Origin: JAWKUK01 sp041398605
GTDB taxonomy: Bacteria; Planctomycetota; UBA1135; GCA-002686595
Direction: 5' to 3'
Assembly: GCA_041398605.1 (NCBI GenBank)
Contig: JAWKUK010000008.1
Location: 62,001-126,000, forward strand
DNA: 64,000 nt
Of this stretch, positions 16,062-26,181 are shown piece after piece. Under the pieces are notes generated by a model, which was not told where the DNA came from, made no database searches, and saw only the letters and a list, made by a program, of their open reading frames with translations. The translations under genes and the position numbers were made by a program. Every line of letters begins with the position of its first letter. Positions within the stretch are counted from its first letter, which is position 1.

Positions 16062-19000
16062 TCAACGCCCCCCGCCGTCCCCACCTCGCAGCTTCGAGGC
16101 CGGCACGACCTGTGGCGCCGGCGCCGCGCGCTCGACGTCCTCCGCCAACGCCTGGACCGCAGCCGCGAGCTGAGCATCGGGGCCGATCAGCGGGTTCCAA
16201 AGCGCGATGTCGGGCATGCAGCCGTTGAGCTCCATGTCGGCCCCGTTGGTCGCGAGATACCAGCCGCGGCCGGGCATCCGCACCATGCTGCCATCGAGGA
16301 GGCCGACCGCGCCGGTGCTGATCACGCCGCCCGCGGTCCGCATGCCGACGAGCCGACCGCGCCCCGTCTGCTTGATCGCGTGACTGATGATCTCAGCGTT
16401 CGAGAACGAGTGCTCATTGCACATCATCACGATCGGCTTGGACCAGGTCGCGTACACCTTGCGGTCCTGCGGGTATCCGAGGCCGCTCCCGCGGGATTGG
16501 GTCACCGCATGGATCGGCTGGGTCAGGGCGGTGAGGACGTGGTCGGCGGTGCTGCCGCCGCCGTTGAAGCGCACGTCGATGACGAGGCCTTCCTTGCCGT
16601 ACCCCGCGTGGAAGAGGTCCTCCTCGAGCTGTCGGAAGCTCGGGAAGTCCATGCCTTTGATGTGCAAGTAGCCGAGCTTTCCGCCCGAGAGGCGCTCGAC
16701 CTCTTGGCGGTTGCCCTCGACCCACTCGTCGTAGAGCAAGTCCGCGACAGACCGCACCGGCCGCACGGTGACCTGCCGCGTGACGCCCTCGGCCCCCGAC
16801 ACCTCCAACACGACGTCGCGCTCTTCCTCGAGGGTCAAGAGCCGCTGCAGGTCGACATCGGGCCCGACGGCTGCTCCGTCGATGGAGAGCACGGTCTCCC
16901 CCGCCGTCACGAGCGAGCGCGCGCGGGACGTGGGCCCGCCCGGAATGACGCTCTCAACGACGACGCCCGGGCCGGGGGCTCCTTGCACGAAGCGCAGGCC
17001 GAGGTGGTACGTGGATGGCGTCCAGCTATCGGTCGCTTGCGGCGTCGCAAACGGCTCGCTGCCGCCGCGGTGCCCCATGTGCGACGCGTTCAGCTCGCCG
17101 AGCATCATGTTCATGAGCTGCGAGAACTCGCTCGCCCCGAGGCACTGCGCCGCGACCGGGCGGTACTTGGCGCGGATCGCGCTCCAATCGCGGTGATTCA
17201 TGGCCGGGTCGTAGAACTGATCGCGCATCGCGCGCCAGCCCTGGTCGAACGAGATCTGACGCACCGCGCGCCAATCGCGGACGCGACGCACAGAGAACCC
17301 GAACGTCTCCTGCTTGCCCGCCGCGCTCAAGGCCGCGGGGGTCATCCCGCCGCCCCCGCCGCCACGTCGCAGCCCCGGCGCGGCGTCGCCGCCGCCGCGC
17401 GCGAGCCCGACGATCTCCTTCGTCTCCGCGAGCCAGCGCGCGCCCGAGAGCCCGGACGCCGCGAGCCGCGTCGGGCGCCCCACATCGGGGAACTCGACCT
17501 TGTAGAACCCGCTCTCGCCGTTGACCGTCGCGTTGAACGCGAGCGTCTTGCCGTCGGGGGACCAGAGCAGCCCCGACTCGCGCGAGTTGGGGTTCGAGAT
17601 GCGGCGCACCCGGTCGAAGATCCCGTCGAAGTCCACGCGCACCTCCGGCGGGGCGGCCTTCGCGGCGTCCGGCTTCGGGGCCTCGCCCGAGGTCGCGTCC
17701 TTCTGCTGCGCGCCGGCCTTCGGCGCTGCGGCGAGGCCGGCTTGCGCCGCGTCCGTCGCGTCCGCGTCACCGCCCTCGTCAGCGCCCTCGTCAGCGCTTG
17801 AACGACGGCGAACGCGGGGCTCGTCCCCGGCGCCGCTCGGCTCCGCTGCGCCGCCGCCGCGCGGGCCTTTGCCGCCCTTCTTCATCGCCTCGAGCGCCTC
17901 CTCGAGCTTGCGATCGCGCGCGGTCTCCTCGGCGCTCTCCTTGGTCAGGTCGACCCAATAGACGTCGGACTCCTCGCCGTCGCGCATGCTCGTGAACGCG
18001 AGCCGCTTGCCGTCGCCCGACCACGCGGGCTGCCAATCGTCATCGGGGTGCCGAGAGACGTTGAACGGCTCGATCGTCCCGTCGAGGCGCGTCAAGAAGA
18101 TGTCGCTGTTGTAGTCCGAGTCCTGCGTCGCGTAGGCCAGCCACTTGCCGTCCGGCGACCAGACGTAGTCCGGGCTGGACCAGGCCTCGACGACGCGCCG
18201 GTGATCGGTGCCGTCGTCGTCCATCACCCAGATGTCCGCGCTCTTCGTGTAGGCGATGTGCCCGCCCGCCGGACTGGACTTCAGGTCCCCCTCGACCTCG
18301 GCGTCGTGGGTGAGCTGCTCGACCTCGAACTCATCGGCGAGCCACCAGTTGCCGTCCTCGCGCGCGTGGGACGCGGCGTACACGTCGACCTCACCGCCCA
18401 CGTCGCTCACGAAGAAGAGGCGCGCGCCGTCCGCGCTGAAGACGAGGCCGGACTCGGCGTTCGGGGTGTCTGTGACGCGCCGCGGCTCGCGCAGGATCCG
18501 GTCCATCACCCACACATCCTCGCCCGCGATGAAGGCGATCTGCTTGCCGTCGTTCGTGAAGGCGACGTCAGTCGCGCCGGTCTCGATGCGGCGCTCGAGC
18601 GCGTCGGCCACAGCGTCGCCGTTCGCGGTCAGCGCGATCGGGGTCAGCGCGCCGTTTGCCATGTCCATGCGCATGAGGTCGAAGCGCCGGCGGAACACGA
18701 GCGTGCGACCATTGCTCGCGAGCGCCGGGAACGCGACGCCATCGTCGCTGCGATCGATCGAACGACAGTTCGTGACGCGCTTGGCCTCGGAGCCGTCGAG
18801 GCGCCGGTGGTACACATCGAACGTCCCGTCGGGGTCGCTGACGTAGTAGTAGCTCTGCCCGTCCGGCGCCCAGAAGGGCTGGATGTGGTTGACGTTCTGG
18901 AACCCCTCACGGTCCTCGTCGAGCCGCGTCAGCGCGGGCGGCACCTGCGCGAGGTCAGCGACCCAGAGCTGCTCGGCCTGCGGTCCGACGTAGCCCTTGC

Positions 19001-19484
19001 GCTCCCACGCAGAGCGGCCGCGCGTGAAGAGCAGCTTCGTGCCATCGGGCGAGAGCGCCGCGCTGCGCGGTCCGACGTCCAGCAGCATGCGGCTGGGCTT
19101 CTCACCGGCGGCGTCGAGCACGAAGACGCGCGACGCATCCGAGTAGTGGAAGCCGCGGTCGGTCCCCATCAGGACGACAAAGCCTGCGCCGTCCGCCGTG
19201 TAGCCGATCAAGTCCTTGCGCGCTGAGTCGAACGTCACCTGGCGCGGGACGCCGCCGGTGAGCGGGACGACGTGGATCTGAGCCCCGCCGTTGCGGCTGC
19301 TGACAAACGCGACCTCTTGACCGTTCGGATGGAACACCGGCTGGCGGTCATCCGCGGCATTCACGGTGAGGCGCCGGGCCTCGCCGCCAGTGACGGACGC
19401 CAACCAGATGTCGCCCTGCCAGGCGAAGGCGAGGGTCGTGCCATCTGGGGAGACCGCTGGGTCCCGGGGCATCCGGATCGACAC
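16062..19484 (-). CDS. tricorn-like S41 protease; signal peptide in another frame
   Basis: Exported peptidase of the tricorn type: N-terminal WD40/TolB-like beta-propeller repeats (SPDGTTLAFAWQGDIW and similar units over residues 1-550), a PDZ-like part, and a C-terminal S41 serine-protease core. By comparison with tricorn the likely catalytic residues are His802 (NASHMG), Ser1028 (NEHSFSNAEI) and Glu1085 (ADMELNG); the residue after the Ser is Asn where tricorn has Asp. Residues ~550-640 are an Ala/Gly/Lys-rich insertion. The open frame begins at a GTG (19484). A good signal peptide (MRTYLLQLSLLLALVGA) starts at ATG 19582 one frame away, and adding one base in the GCGCGCGCCC run near 19530 joins them into a 1,173-residue protein. 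That suggests a one-base deletion or sequence error. Confidence 0.85.
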   Translation of the reverse strand: MSIRMPRDPAVSPDGTTLAFAWQGDIWLASVTGGEARRLTVNAADDRQPVFHPNGQEVAFVSSRNGGAQIHVVPLTGGVPRQVTFDSARKDLIGYTADGAGFVVLMGTDRGFHYSDASRVFVLDAAGEKPSRMLLDVGPRSAALSPDGTKLLFTRGRSAWERKGYVGPQAEQLWVADLAQVPPALTRLDEDREGFQNVNHIQPFWAPDGQSYYYVSDPDGTFDVYHRRLDGSEAKRVTNCRSIDRSDDGVAFPALASNGRTLVFRRRFDLMRMDMANGALTPIALTANGDAVADALERRIETGATDVAFTNDGKQIAFIAGEDVWVMDRILREPRRVTDTPNAESGLVFSADGARLFFVSDVGGEVDVYAASHAREDGNWWLADEFEVEQLTHDAEVEGDLKSSPAGGHIAYTKSADIWVMDDDGTDHRRVVEAWSSPDYVWSPDGKWLAYATQDSDYNSDIFLTRLDGTIEPFNVSRHPDDDWQPAWSGDGKRLAFTSMRDGEESDVYWVDLTKESAEETARDRKLEEALEAMKKGGKGPRGGGAAEPSGAGDEPRVRRRSSADEGADEGGDADATDAAQAGLAAAPKAGAQQKDATSGEAPKPDAAKAAPPEVRVDFDGIFDRVRRISNPNSRESGLLWSPDGKTLAFNATVNGESGFYKVEFPDVGRPTRLAASGLSGARWLAETKEIVGLARGGGDAAPGLRRGGGGGGMTPAALSAAGKQETFGFSVRRVRDWRAVRQISFDQGWRAMRDQFYDPAMNHRDWSAIRAKYRPVAAQCLGASEFSQLMNMMLGELNASHMGHRGGSEPFATPQATDSWTPSTYHLGLRFVQGAPGPGVVVESVIPGGPTSRARSLVTAGETVLSIDGAAVGPDVDLQRLLTLEEERDVVLEVSGAEGVTRQVTVRPVRSVADLLYDEWVEGNRQEVERLSGGKLGYLHIKGMDFPSFRQLEEDLFHAGYGKEGLVIDVRFNGGGSTADHVLTALTQPIHAVTQSRGSGLGYPQDRKVYATWSKPIVMMCNEHSFSNAEIISHAIKQTGRGRLVGMRTAGGVISTGAVGLLDGSMVRMPGRGWYLATNGADMELNGCMPDIALWNPLIGPDAQLAAAVQALAEDVERAAPAPQVVPASKLRGGDGGGR

Positions 19485-19764
19485 GGGGTCGTCGACCGCG
19501 ACGGGGCTGGCCGCAGACGCGACCGAGGGCGCGCGCCGACGAGCGCGAGCAAGAGCGAGAGCTGGAGCAGGTAGGTCCGCATGGTGCCGAGCAAGTTGGA
19601 GGGCGCGCGCGGGTCCCCGCGCGCTTTGACCACCAATCTACTCGTCACATGGCGCCTGGCCCTTGAACGGAGCGCTCCACGTCAGCAACCCGAACACAGC
19701 CTGTACCAGAGCCCTGCCCGAGCCAGCTCCAGCGCTCAACTCGAGGCGCGGCCGCGGCCCCGCT

Positions 19765-19840
19765 GCCAGCGCTCCGCCCAGAAGAGCCAGCGCTCCGCCC
19801 AGAAGGGCCAGCGCTCCGCCCAGAAGGGCCAGCGGTTCAG
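19765..19840. repeat. 21-base tandem repeat, 3.6 copies
   Basis: Three nearly identical 21-base units (GCCAGCGCTCCGCCCAGAAGG) at 19765-19785, 19786-19806 and 19807-19827, plus a decayed fourth, end exactly at the stop codon of the lipoprotein gene 19837..20490. The array lies between that gene and the tricorn-like gene. It is a further member of the gene-end repeat class in this window. Confidence 0.8.
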
Positions 19841-20490
19841 TTGAGGGCGCCGCCGGGCGCCGGGTTGACGTCCCGCGCAGGGAGCCGTGACAAGAGCTCC
19901 GCGACGACCCGCTCGCACGCGGCCGCCATCCCCGCCCCCTCGGCGTCCGAGTCATTGGCCCCGGTCGAGAAGTCGAAGCGCTGGCTCAAGCGGCCCGACC
20001 ACAGGGCGTCCCCGAGCGGCGCCGCCGGATCGACGAAGCGGGCCTCGAGGTCGACGTTGATCGATCGACGCGAGCTCCAGAGCGATGTGTCCCACGCGTG
20101 CACGATCAGCTCGAGGACAGCGTCCTCGCGCAGCGTGCCGGCGCGGTACGAGGCGGGCTCGACGCCGACGAGCGCCCCGTCGACGTTCTCGAGGCGCAGC
20201 GGGCTGTAGCGCTTCCGCGGGAGGAACCCCACGGCCGCGCGGCGCAGCTCGAGCTCGGTCTGGGCCGAGCCGGGCACGAGCCACTCGATCGGCGCCACTG
20301 CGATGTCCGTGGGGTTCACCGCCGCGAGCCGCCCCTCCGGTTGCACGAGGACGTTCGCGCCGACGATTCGAGGCTGGGTCTGGCACCCGACGGCCAGCGG
20401 CGCCGCCGCAGCGCAGAGGGTAAGGGCGCGCAGCAGCGCCCCACGGGCAGAACGGGACTCGTGGGCGGAGCGGATCATGGTGCGGGTCAT
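19837..20490 (-). CDS. predicted lipoprotein of unknown function
   Basis: A 217-residue protein with a basic start, a hydrophobic core (LLRALTLCAAAAPLAVGC) and a lipobox ending at Cys36 (AVGC-QTQ), so a lipoprotein is likely. The mature part has VNPTDIAVAPIEWLVPGS, a charged LRRAAVGFLPRKRYSPL stretch and VLELIVHAWDTSLW. This is loosely like envelope lipoproteins of the GNA1162/LpoB style that bind partner proteins, but the match is by impression only. It ends in a 21-base repeat array and lies downstream of the large Ig-like lipoprotein gene. Confidence 0.75.
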   Translation of the reverse strand: MTRTMIRSAHESRSARGALLRALTLCAAAAPLAVGCQTQPRIVGANVLVQPEGRLAAVNPTDIAVAPIEWLVPGSAQTELELRRAAVGFLPRKRYSPLRLENVDGALVGVEPASYRAGTLREDAVLELIVHAWDTSLWSSRRSINVDLEARFVDPAAPLGDALWSGRLSQRFDFSTGANDSDAEGAGMAAACERVVAELLSRLPARDVNPAPGGALN

Positions 20491-20574
20491 CGGGTACGCC
20501 TCCAGGCGATAGGGCGCCTGGAGGGTCCTCCTCGCCGCGCCGAGCTGCGACCATAACGATCGCGGCCCCGCGGC

Positions 20575-23500
20575 TCAATCTTGGGTGAACGGCACGGCGA
20601 AGGTGTGGCCAAAGCCCTCGTTGCGGCGCTCGATATCGGACCAGAGGAACGCGCTCCGATCCAGCCCCGGCCAGGCCCACACCGAGACGCGGGCGGTCTG
20701 CCCGCCATCCGTCAACGGGGTCCCGCCGAGGGGGGTCACGGGCGGGAGGGACAGTCGGATGGTGCCGCTGCCGGGCTGATCCAAGCGCCAGAGGTGCCAG
20801 CGATGACCGGCGACGTCCGTCACGGTGACCCGATAGAGGCCGTCCTGCGCGAGGGTATCGGCGATGACATCGGCCACCTCGATGTTGTAGGCGTTGCCGC
20901 CCGTCGAGCCCGCGGGCCCGGGCACGAGGAACGACGGCACGTCGAGCGGCGCCAACATACCGCTGCTGCCCGAGAAGCGCGGCCGCGCCCCGATCCGGTT
21001 GCCGTCGATGTCGATGAGCTCGGCGCGCAGGTACGAATCAGGCTCGATCGCCCGCGCCGTGACGAGCCGCCCCGTGTCCGTCGCTGCCAAGGGGCGCGCG
21101 CCCAGCACCGCCCACTGCGTCTGGCCGCTGGCGAACGTCACCCCCATCCCGAGCGTCGGCGCGCCCTCGAGGCCATACGCAAAGCCCTCCACGGTCACGA
21201 CCGGAGCGCCGGCCAGGGTGCTGAAGTGCGTCGCGCCCCCGATGTCGAGGAGGTGCGTGTCGATGCGCTCCATCGTCTCCGCGGCGTCGACGGTGAGGTT
21301 CTGATCGAGGGCGTTCTCGGCGTACCCGAGCGCCTTGGACGCAAAGCGCTCGGCGTAACCCCGCAGGAAGACCGAGGGGTTGAACTGGACAGCGGAGACG
21401 CTCGGATCGGTCGCGAAGAACGTCGTGAAGCCCAGCCGCTGCGCGCGGACACCGAGCGGACCGAACGAGCACTCGCGGTCGAGGTTGCTCGTCAAGCTGC
21501 ACCCAAGGAGCGTGCCGAGCGGCGTTCCGGGCTGCGCGAACCGGTTGTCCCCGAGCCAGTTGGTCGTGTTCGAGAAGTCGGCAGTGAAGGAGCTACGGAC
21601 GACCCCGGACACCGTCGCCAGCGACGTCGCGGCGCGGATCAGCGGGACATCGAGGCGCGAGGTCGGGACGCCGTGGAACGTGAACGAGTCGAACCCAGAG
21701 AGCTGGACGGTCACGACGGTCTCGCCCGCCACCGCGCCAGGCACGGTGGCCCGACCCGCTTGGGTGGAGACCCCGGAGCCGAGTGACGTCAACGCGCCTC
21801 CGACCTCTTCGTGGCTCATCACGAGCGCGCCCGAGAGGACATCGCCGGTGTCCGCATCGAACACGCGCACATCCACGCTCGAGCCCGGGAGCGCCGTCCC
21901 CGGCCCGACCGCGCCGATCTGCGAGAAGACGCCGACCGCGGCCTGCTGACCCGGGTTCAGGGCGCGGTCGAAGACCTCGACCGTGTACGTCACTGCCGCC
22001 CCTGCGGGATCGAGCACATCTGCGACGCCGTCGATCGGCGCAGCGATGAACGCGCCATCCGACGAATAGAACGCCGTCCGCGGGCGATCCGAGACGCCCG
22101 TGAAGTTGTCCCCTAGCGAAGTGCCGACCCGCGCATAGCGGATCGCCTCGTCGCCGCGCCCGACGATGACGACGCCCGCCAGCTTGCTGGTGACGTTCGC
22201 GACGCTGCTCGCTTGCACACCGAGGCCGAGGAGCCGTGGCGGCGTGAGGTCGAGCACGAGGCGTTGGAAGCCAGCGGTGGACGGGTCGCCGTCGGTCCGC
22301 CGGGCGACGGTGCTCGGGCCGTTGCGACGCAAGCGCGCCATGAACTCGATGTCACCGTCGCGGAAGTTCGCGTCGCCGTTCGCCGCGCGCAGGTCGAGGT
22401 CCCCCTCGCCCAGGATCACGCTCGTCACCCCCGCAGTGAGGGTCACCGTGCGCTGCTCGGCCTTCAGCAGCGTGGCGTTGGCCGTGCTGCCGCCGATCAC
22501 GAAGACATCGAGCAGGTCGCCCGCGGCCGCGGCATCGGCCAGGGTCACCTCGAGCACGACGTCCGCGTCGAGGTTCGGCACGCCGATCGCGTCCTGCGGG
22601 GGCGCGGTCGTGGCCTTCCGCACGCTCGCAGGCGCGCGCAGCGCCGACGTCACGTAGTCGATATCAGTGCTCGCGAGGGTCCCGCCCGTGCTGCCCGTCA
22701 GGACGCTCCCCGCGGGCGAGAGGCGGACGCGGACGTTCGCGCTGGCGCCCAGGCTCTGCCGGATCGAGTTGGCGTCGACGCTCGCCCAGCGCCAGACCTG
22801 CAGGATCTGGACCGGCACTTGGAGGCCTGTGAGCAGGAGCGACGAGGGCGTCGGGTTCGGGACCGGGGCCACACCGTTGACGGTGACCGCGAACGAGTTT
22901 GTCGTAAAGGACGAGGAGCTCATCCGCCGGTCGAACGCGACGACAAACTCAGAGAGGTCGCTCTGCTGGGTCGAGTTGTCCTTCGGGTAGGTGAAGATGA
23001 CGCGCGGGTCCGCCGGGGGCGTCGCCGCGATGCCGTACTCGAAGATGTCCTGGTTGGCGCCGTATTCGAACGCTTGCCCGGTCACATCGGTGATCGCCTG
23101 GTCGGTCGTGAAGCGCAGCAGGTACGTGCGCCCAGGCTGCAGGAGGCTCGACTGGACCGCCGTGATCACTACGACGCGGCCGTCGCCGATGAGGGCCGGC
23201 GGGTCGACGAGCGGCACCGGGGCAGACGTCACGCTGTCGAGCAGCTCGAAGGCGCCGGCGAGGGACGCGGGGTCGAGGCTCTGGTCGAACTCGACGACCA
23301 AGGGGCTCTCCGGGTGCGCGTCGTCGATGTCCGGCGCGAACTCGACGACCACCGGGGCGGTCGGCGCGATCCAGCTGGAGTCCGAGGGGAAGACCGCGGA
23401 GAACGACCCGATCCCACCGGGCCCACCGCCGTTGTTCGTGAGGTCACGGCACCCGTTCGGCCCGAAGACGCAGGCGGGGTTGTCGCAGCCGGCGGCGCCG

Positions 23501-23583
23501 AACGCGGCGAGTAGGCCTCCCACGAGCGCGAGGCGCGTGACGTACGAGGCGGCGGAGCTGGGGGGGGTGTCGGACGACTGCAT
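20575..23583 (-). CDS. large Ig-like domain lipoprotein (SbsA-type Ig repeats)
   Basis: A 1,002-residue surface or envelope lipoprotein. The ATG at 23583 starts a signal peptide whose lipobox is FGAAGC-DNPAC. The N-terminal half has bacterial Ig-like units of the SbsA/Big_5 kind, recognised by VVEFDQSLDPASLAGAFELL and FVVAFDRRMSSSSFTTNSF, which usually look for invading or adhesion roles but are very generic. Later segments contain carboxypeptidase-regulatory-like stretches (GALVMSHEEVGGALT, GETVVTVQLSGF). Paired cysteines (GCDNPACVFGPNGC) follow the lipid site. The reading frame extends further upstream, but that part is arginine-rich and not protein-like. It probably heads the minus-strand group ending with the tricorn-like gene. 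Confidence 0.85.
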   Translation of the reverse strand: MQSSDTPPSSAASYVTRLALVGGLLAAFGAAGCDNPACVFGPNGCRDLTNNGGGPGGIGSFSAVFPSDSSWIAPTAPVVVEFAPDIDDAHPESPLVVEFDQSLDPASLAGAFELLDSVTSAPVPLVDPPALIGDGRVVVITAVQSSLLQPGRTYLLRFTTDQAITDVTGQAFEYGANQDIFEYGIAATPPADPRVIFTYPKDNSTQQSDLSEFVVAFDRRMSSSSFTTNSFAVTVNGVAPVPNPTPSSLLLTGLQVPVQILQVWRWASVDANSIRQSLGASANVRVRLSPAGSVLTGSTGGTLASTDIDYVTSALRAPASVRKATTAPPQDAIGVPNLDADVVLEVTLADAAAAGDLLDVFVIGGSTANATLLKAEQRTVTLTAGVTSVILGEGDLDLRAANGDANFRDGDIEFMARLRRNGPSTVARRTDGDPSTAGFQRLVLDLTPPRLLGLGVQASSVANVTSKLAGVVIVGRGDEAIRYARVGTSLGDNFTGVSDRPRTAFYSSDGAFIAAPIDGVADVLDPAGAAVTYTVEVFDRALNPGQQAAVGVFSQIGAVGPGTALPGSSVDVRVFDADTGDVLSGALVMSHEEVGGALTSLGSGVSTQAGRATVPGAVAGETVVTVQLSGFDSFTFHGVPTSRLDVPLIRAATSLATVSGVVRSSFTADFSNTTNWLGDNRFAQPGTPLGTLLGCSLTSNLDRECSFGPLGVRAQRLGFTTFFATDPSVSAVQFNPSVFLRGYAERFASKALGYAENALDQNLTVDAAETMERIDTHLLDIGGATHFSTLAGAPVVTVEGFAYGLEGAPTLGMGVTFASGQTQWAVLGARPLAATDTGRLVTARAIEPDSYLRAELIDIDGNRIGARPRFSGSSGMLAPLDVPSFLVPGPAGSTGGNAYNIEVADVIADTLAQDGLYRVTVTDVAGHRWHLWRLDQPGSGTIRLSLPPVTPLGGTPLTDGGQTARVSVWAWPGLDRSAFLWSDIERRNEGFGHTFAVPFTQD

Positions 23584-24069
23584 AGGGATGTGGCGCGGTC
23601 CCCGCCCATGCGGAGCCCGGCATGGGGCGGCGAGCGGCAGGGAACGTGGGGCCGATCGAGCGCGAGTTCGAGTGCGGAGAGCTAAAGAGCGGGGACGACA
23701 CAGGCCGGCTGAACTTCCGCGGGGCCTCCCAGGACCTCCCCTTGGCCTCCCAGGGGCTCCGAGGGCCTCCTTGGGGCTCGGACGGCCCCGGCGAGGCCCC
23801 GGCCTTACCCCGGCGACGGCCCGTTCGGTCCCAGCCTGCCCCGGGGCCGGCATGGGCGCCCGCCCCTGAACACCGACGCCTTCCGGGGGTCCACGGGTGC
23901 TCCCGTGGGCCAGGTCGGCCGCCGGGGACGCGGCCACCCGGGGCGCCCGCGAGCCGCGGAGCGTGACCGTGTGACCGAGCCCTGCTACCGGCATCGTACG
24001 GATCCGAGCGCCTTGCTCGCGCCCTGTCTCTAGAATGCTCGGCCGTACCCGCCAGCACGTGTCCAGCCC
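23584..24069. other. divergent intergenic region with GC-rich imperfect repeats
   Basis: This 486-base gap separates two divergent lipoprotein genes, so both promoters should lie here. Between about 23710 and 23820 there are irregular repeats of a GGCCTCC(C/T)AGG / GGGGCCTCC motif. Near the plus-strand gene a TAGAAT box (24031-24036) is a plausible -10 element 34 bases before ATG 24070, but no good -35 box precedes it. No RNA gene or small protein gene is evident. Confidence 0.4.
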
Positions 24070-26168
24070 ATGGCCGATCTCCGACCGACCCCCTCGACCT
24101 CCCTGTTTCCTGGCCTCGCCGTCGTCGCCTTGGCCGCGCCGCTGCTCCTGACCGGCTGCGCCTCGCAGAAGACGGGGTCGACTCAGGCGGGGACGCCGCG
24201 GGCGGCAGCGCAGGTCCGCCGAGCGACGGCGCGCGCGCGATCACCGACGGGAGCGCCGCCGCCGTCGACCAGGCGGCGGCGATCGCGGCCCTCCGCGCAG
24301 GTGACTTCGCCCGCGCACGCGCGCTCGTCGACGGGCTCGCGTTCGAGGCGTCCCTCGCGCGGGGCAAGGCCGCCCTCGAGGCTGGGAGCCCGCGGGACGC
24401 GCTGCTGCCGCTCGATGAGGCCCTGGCGCTGCGGCCGGAGGACCCCCAGGTGCTGTTCCTGCGCGCGCGCGCCGCCTTTGCCACGGCGGAGGCCGGCGAC
24501 CCGCAGGCTGGGTTCTTCTACGGCGACGCGGCGGCCGGCTTCCAAGAGGCCGCGCGCCAGGGCTACGGTGTCGAAGCCGCGTTTCGGGCGAGCCGCGCGG
24601 CCTACCTCGCCGGTGAGACGGCGACCGCGCTCGAGGTCGCTCGGGCCGGCATGCAGTGGCTCTCGGACGGCGCGGGGCGCAGGGCGGGCCTCGCGCTCGA
24701 CTTCCCGCCCGAGCGCGCGTGGGCCGATGCGGCCTTTGCGTCCTATCGCGCGGCCCGCGGGGCCAACGACCCGAACGCGCGCGCGCTCTTCGCCGAGACG
24801 GAGGACGCGCTCGGCCAGCTCGCGGCGGCGACGCCGAGCGACGCCTACCCGCTGCAGCAGCTCGCGAACCTGTACCTCTGGGAGGGGCGCCGCGCAGACG
24901 CCCTCGCGCGCATCGAGGCGGGGCTCGTCCTCGCGCCGAATGACGAGGCGCTGCACAACACGCTCGTCAGCGAGCTCCGCGCCGACGCATACGCCCGCGC
25001 CTACACGCTCGGCATGGGCGCCGCGCCCGAGCCCGGCGAGGAGGCGACACAGGCAGAGCGCGACGCATACGCAGCCGTGGTGCGCAGCGCGGTCCGCGCG
25101 CAGCGCGACGCGGTGCTGGCGCGCTACGAGGAGTTCCAAGCGCAGAACCCGGAGAACGCGCTCGGCTACTGGTACAGCGCGGCCGAGCGCTTCCAGCGCG
25201 GGCTCGAGGCCTACGAGGCGGGCACGCTCGACGAGGCCGACTTCCACCGCGCGGAGCGCGAGTTCCGTCGCTGCCGTGAGCTCGCGCCCTCGTACACCGA
25301 CACGTGCCTGGGCTGGGAGGTCATCGCGCGCGACGGCGTCGGCTGGTGCCGCTATTGGCGCGCAGACCTGCAGGGCGCGGAAGAGGCGTTCTGGTCGACC
25401 GAGGAGCTCCTGGCGGGCGGCCTCGATTGGCAGTACGAAGGCCGCCTCGCGTCGGCGCTCGTGGGCCTCGCGACGATCGCAGGGTCGTACGCGCAGCGGG
25501 CCGACGACCTCGACGCGCTGACGCGCGCCGCCGCGCTCGGTGACGCGCTCTTCGCCAAGCGCCCGGACAACGCCAACCTCGCGAACAACGCCGGGTTCCT
25601 GAACCGCGACGCCGCGGTCTTGTACGAGGCCGCCTCGCGCAAGCTGCGCGCGGAGGCGGCGCGCGAGCGCGACAACGAGGCCGCCGACGCGAAGCTCGCC
25701 GAAGCCGACCGGCTGCGCGACCGTGCGCGCGCGATCATGGAGCGCAGCTGGGCGGCGTACCAGGTCGCCGCGAGCCTCGCGCCCGAAGACGTCCGCGTCG
25801 TGAACGACACGGGCCTCGTGATGGCCTACTACCTGCGCACGGACCCGGCCGCCGCGCGGCGCTACTTCGTCACCGCGATCGAGCTAGCGAAAGAGCAGCT
25901 CGCGGGCTATGAGGCGCGCGGCGAGGAAGCGCCCGAGGACCTGCGCATCGCGTTCGGCGACGCGCACCAGAACATGGGCGTCCTCGCCTTGACCTTCGAG
26001 AAGGACCTGGCCTCGGCGCGTGAGTGGTTCGCGCTCTCGATGCAGGTCGCGCCGGACGAGCGGCCCGAGCTCGTGCAAATCATGCCTGCGCTCGACGCGT
26101 CGCTCGCGGCGGGCGCCTGGACCGACGAGCTGCGCGCGTTCGAGCGCATGCTCGTTTGGAAGGACTGA
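24070..26168 (+). CDS. TPR-rich lipoprotein, frame broken after the signal peptide
   Basis: The ATG at 24070 starts a signal peptide with a lipobox (LLLTGC-ASQKTG). The rest of the protein is in another frame from about 24180 to the stop at 26168. Adding one base in the GGGG run near 24174 would join them into a 699-residue lipoprotein. The body shows tetratricopeptide-style helix pairs: DALLPLDEALALRPEDPQVL, QLANLYLWEGRRADALARIE, ALGYWYSAAERFQRGLEAYE and several alpha-helical units rich in Ala, Glu and Arg. Such proteins act as scaffolds in the envelope. It is followed 13 bases later by a second exported TPR protein, suggesting a two-gene unit. The break may be a sequencing error or slippage. 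Confidence 0.75.
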
Positions 26169-26181
26169 ACCCGTACACACC

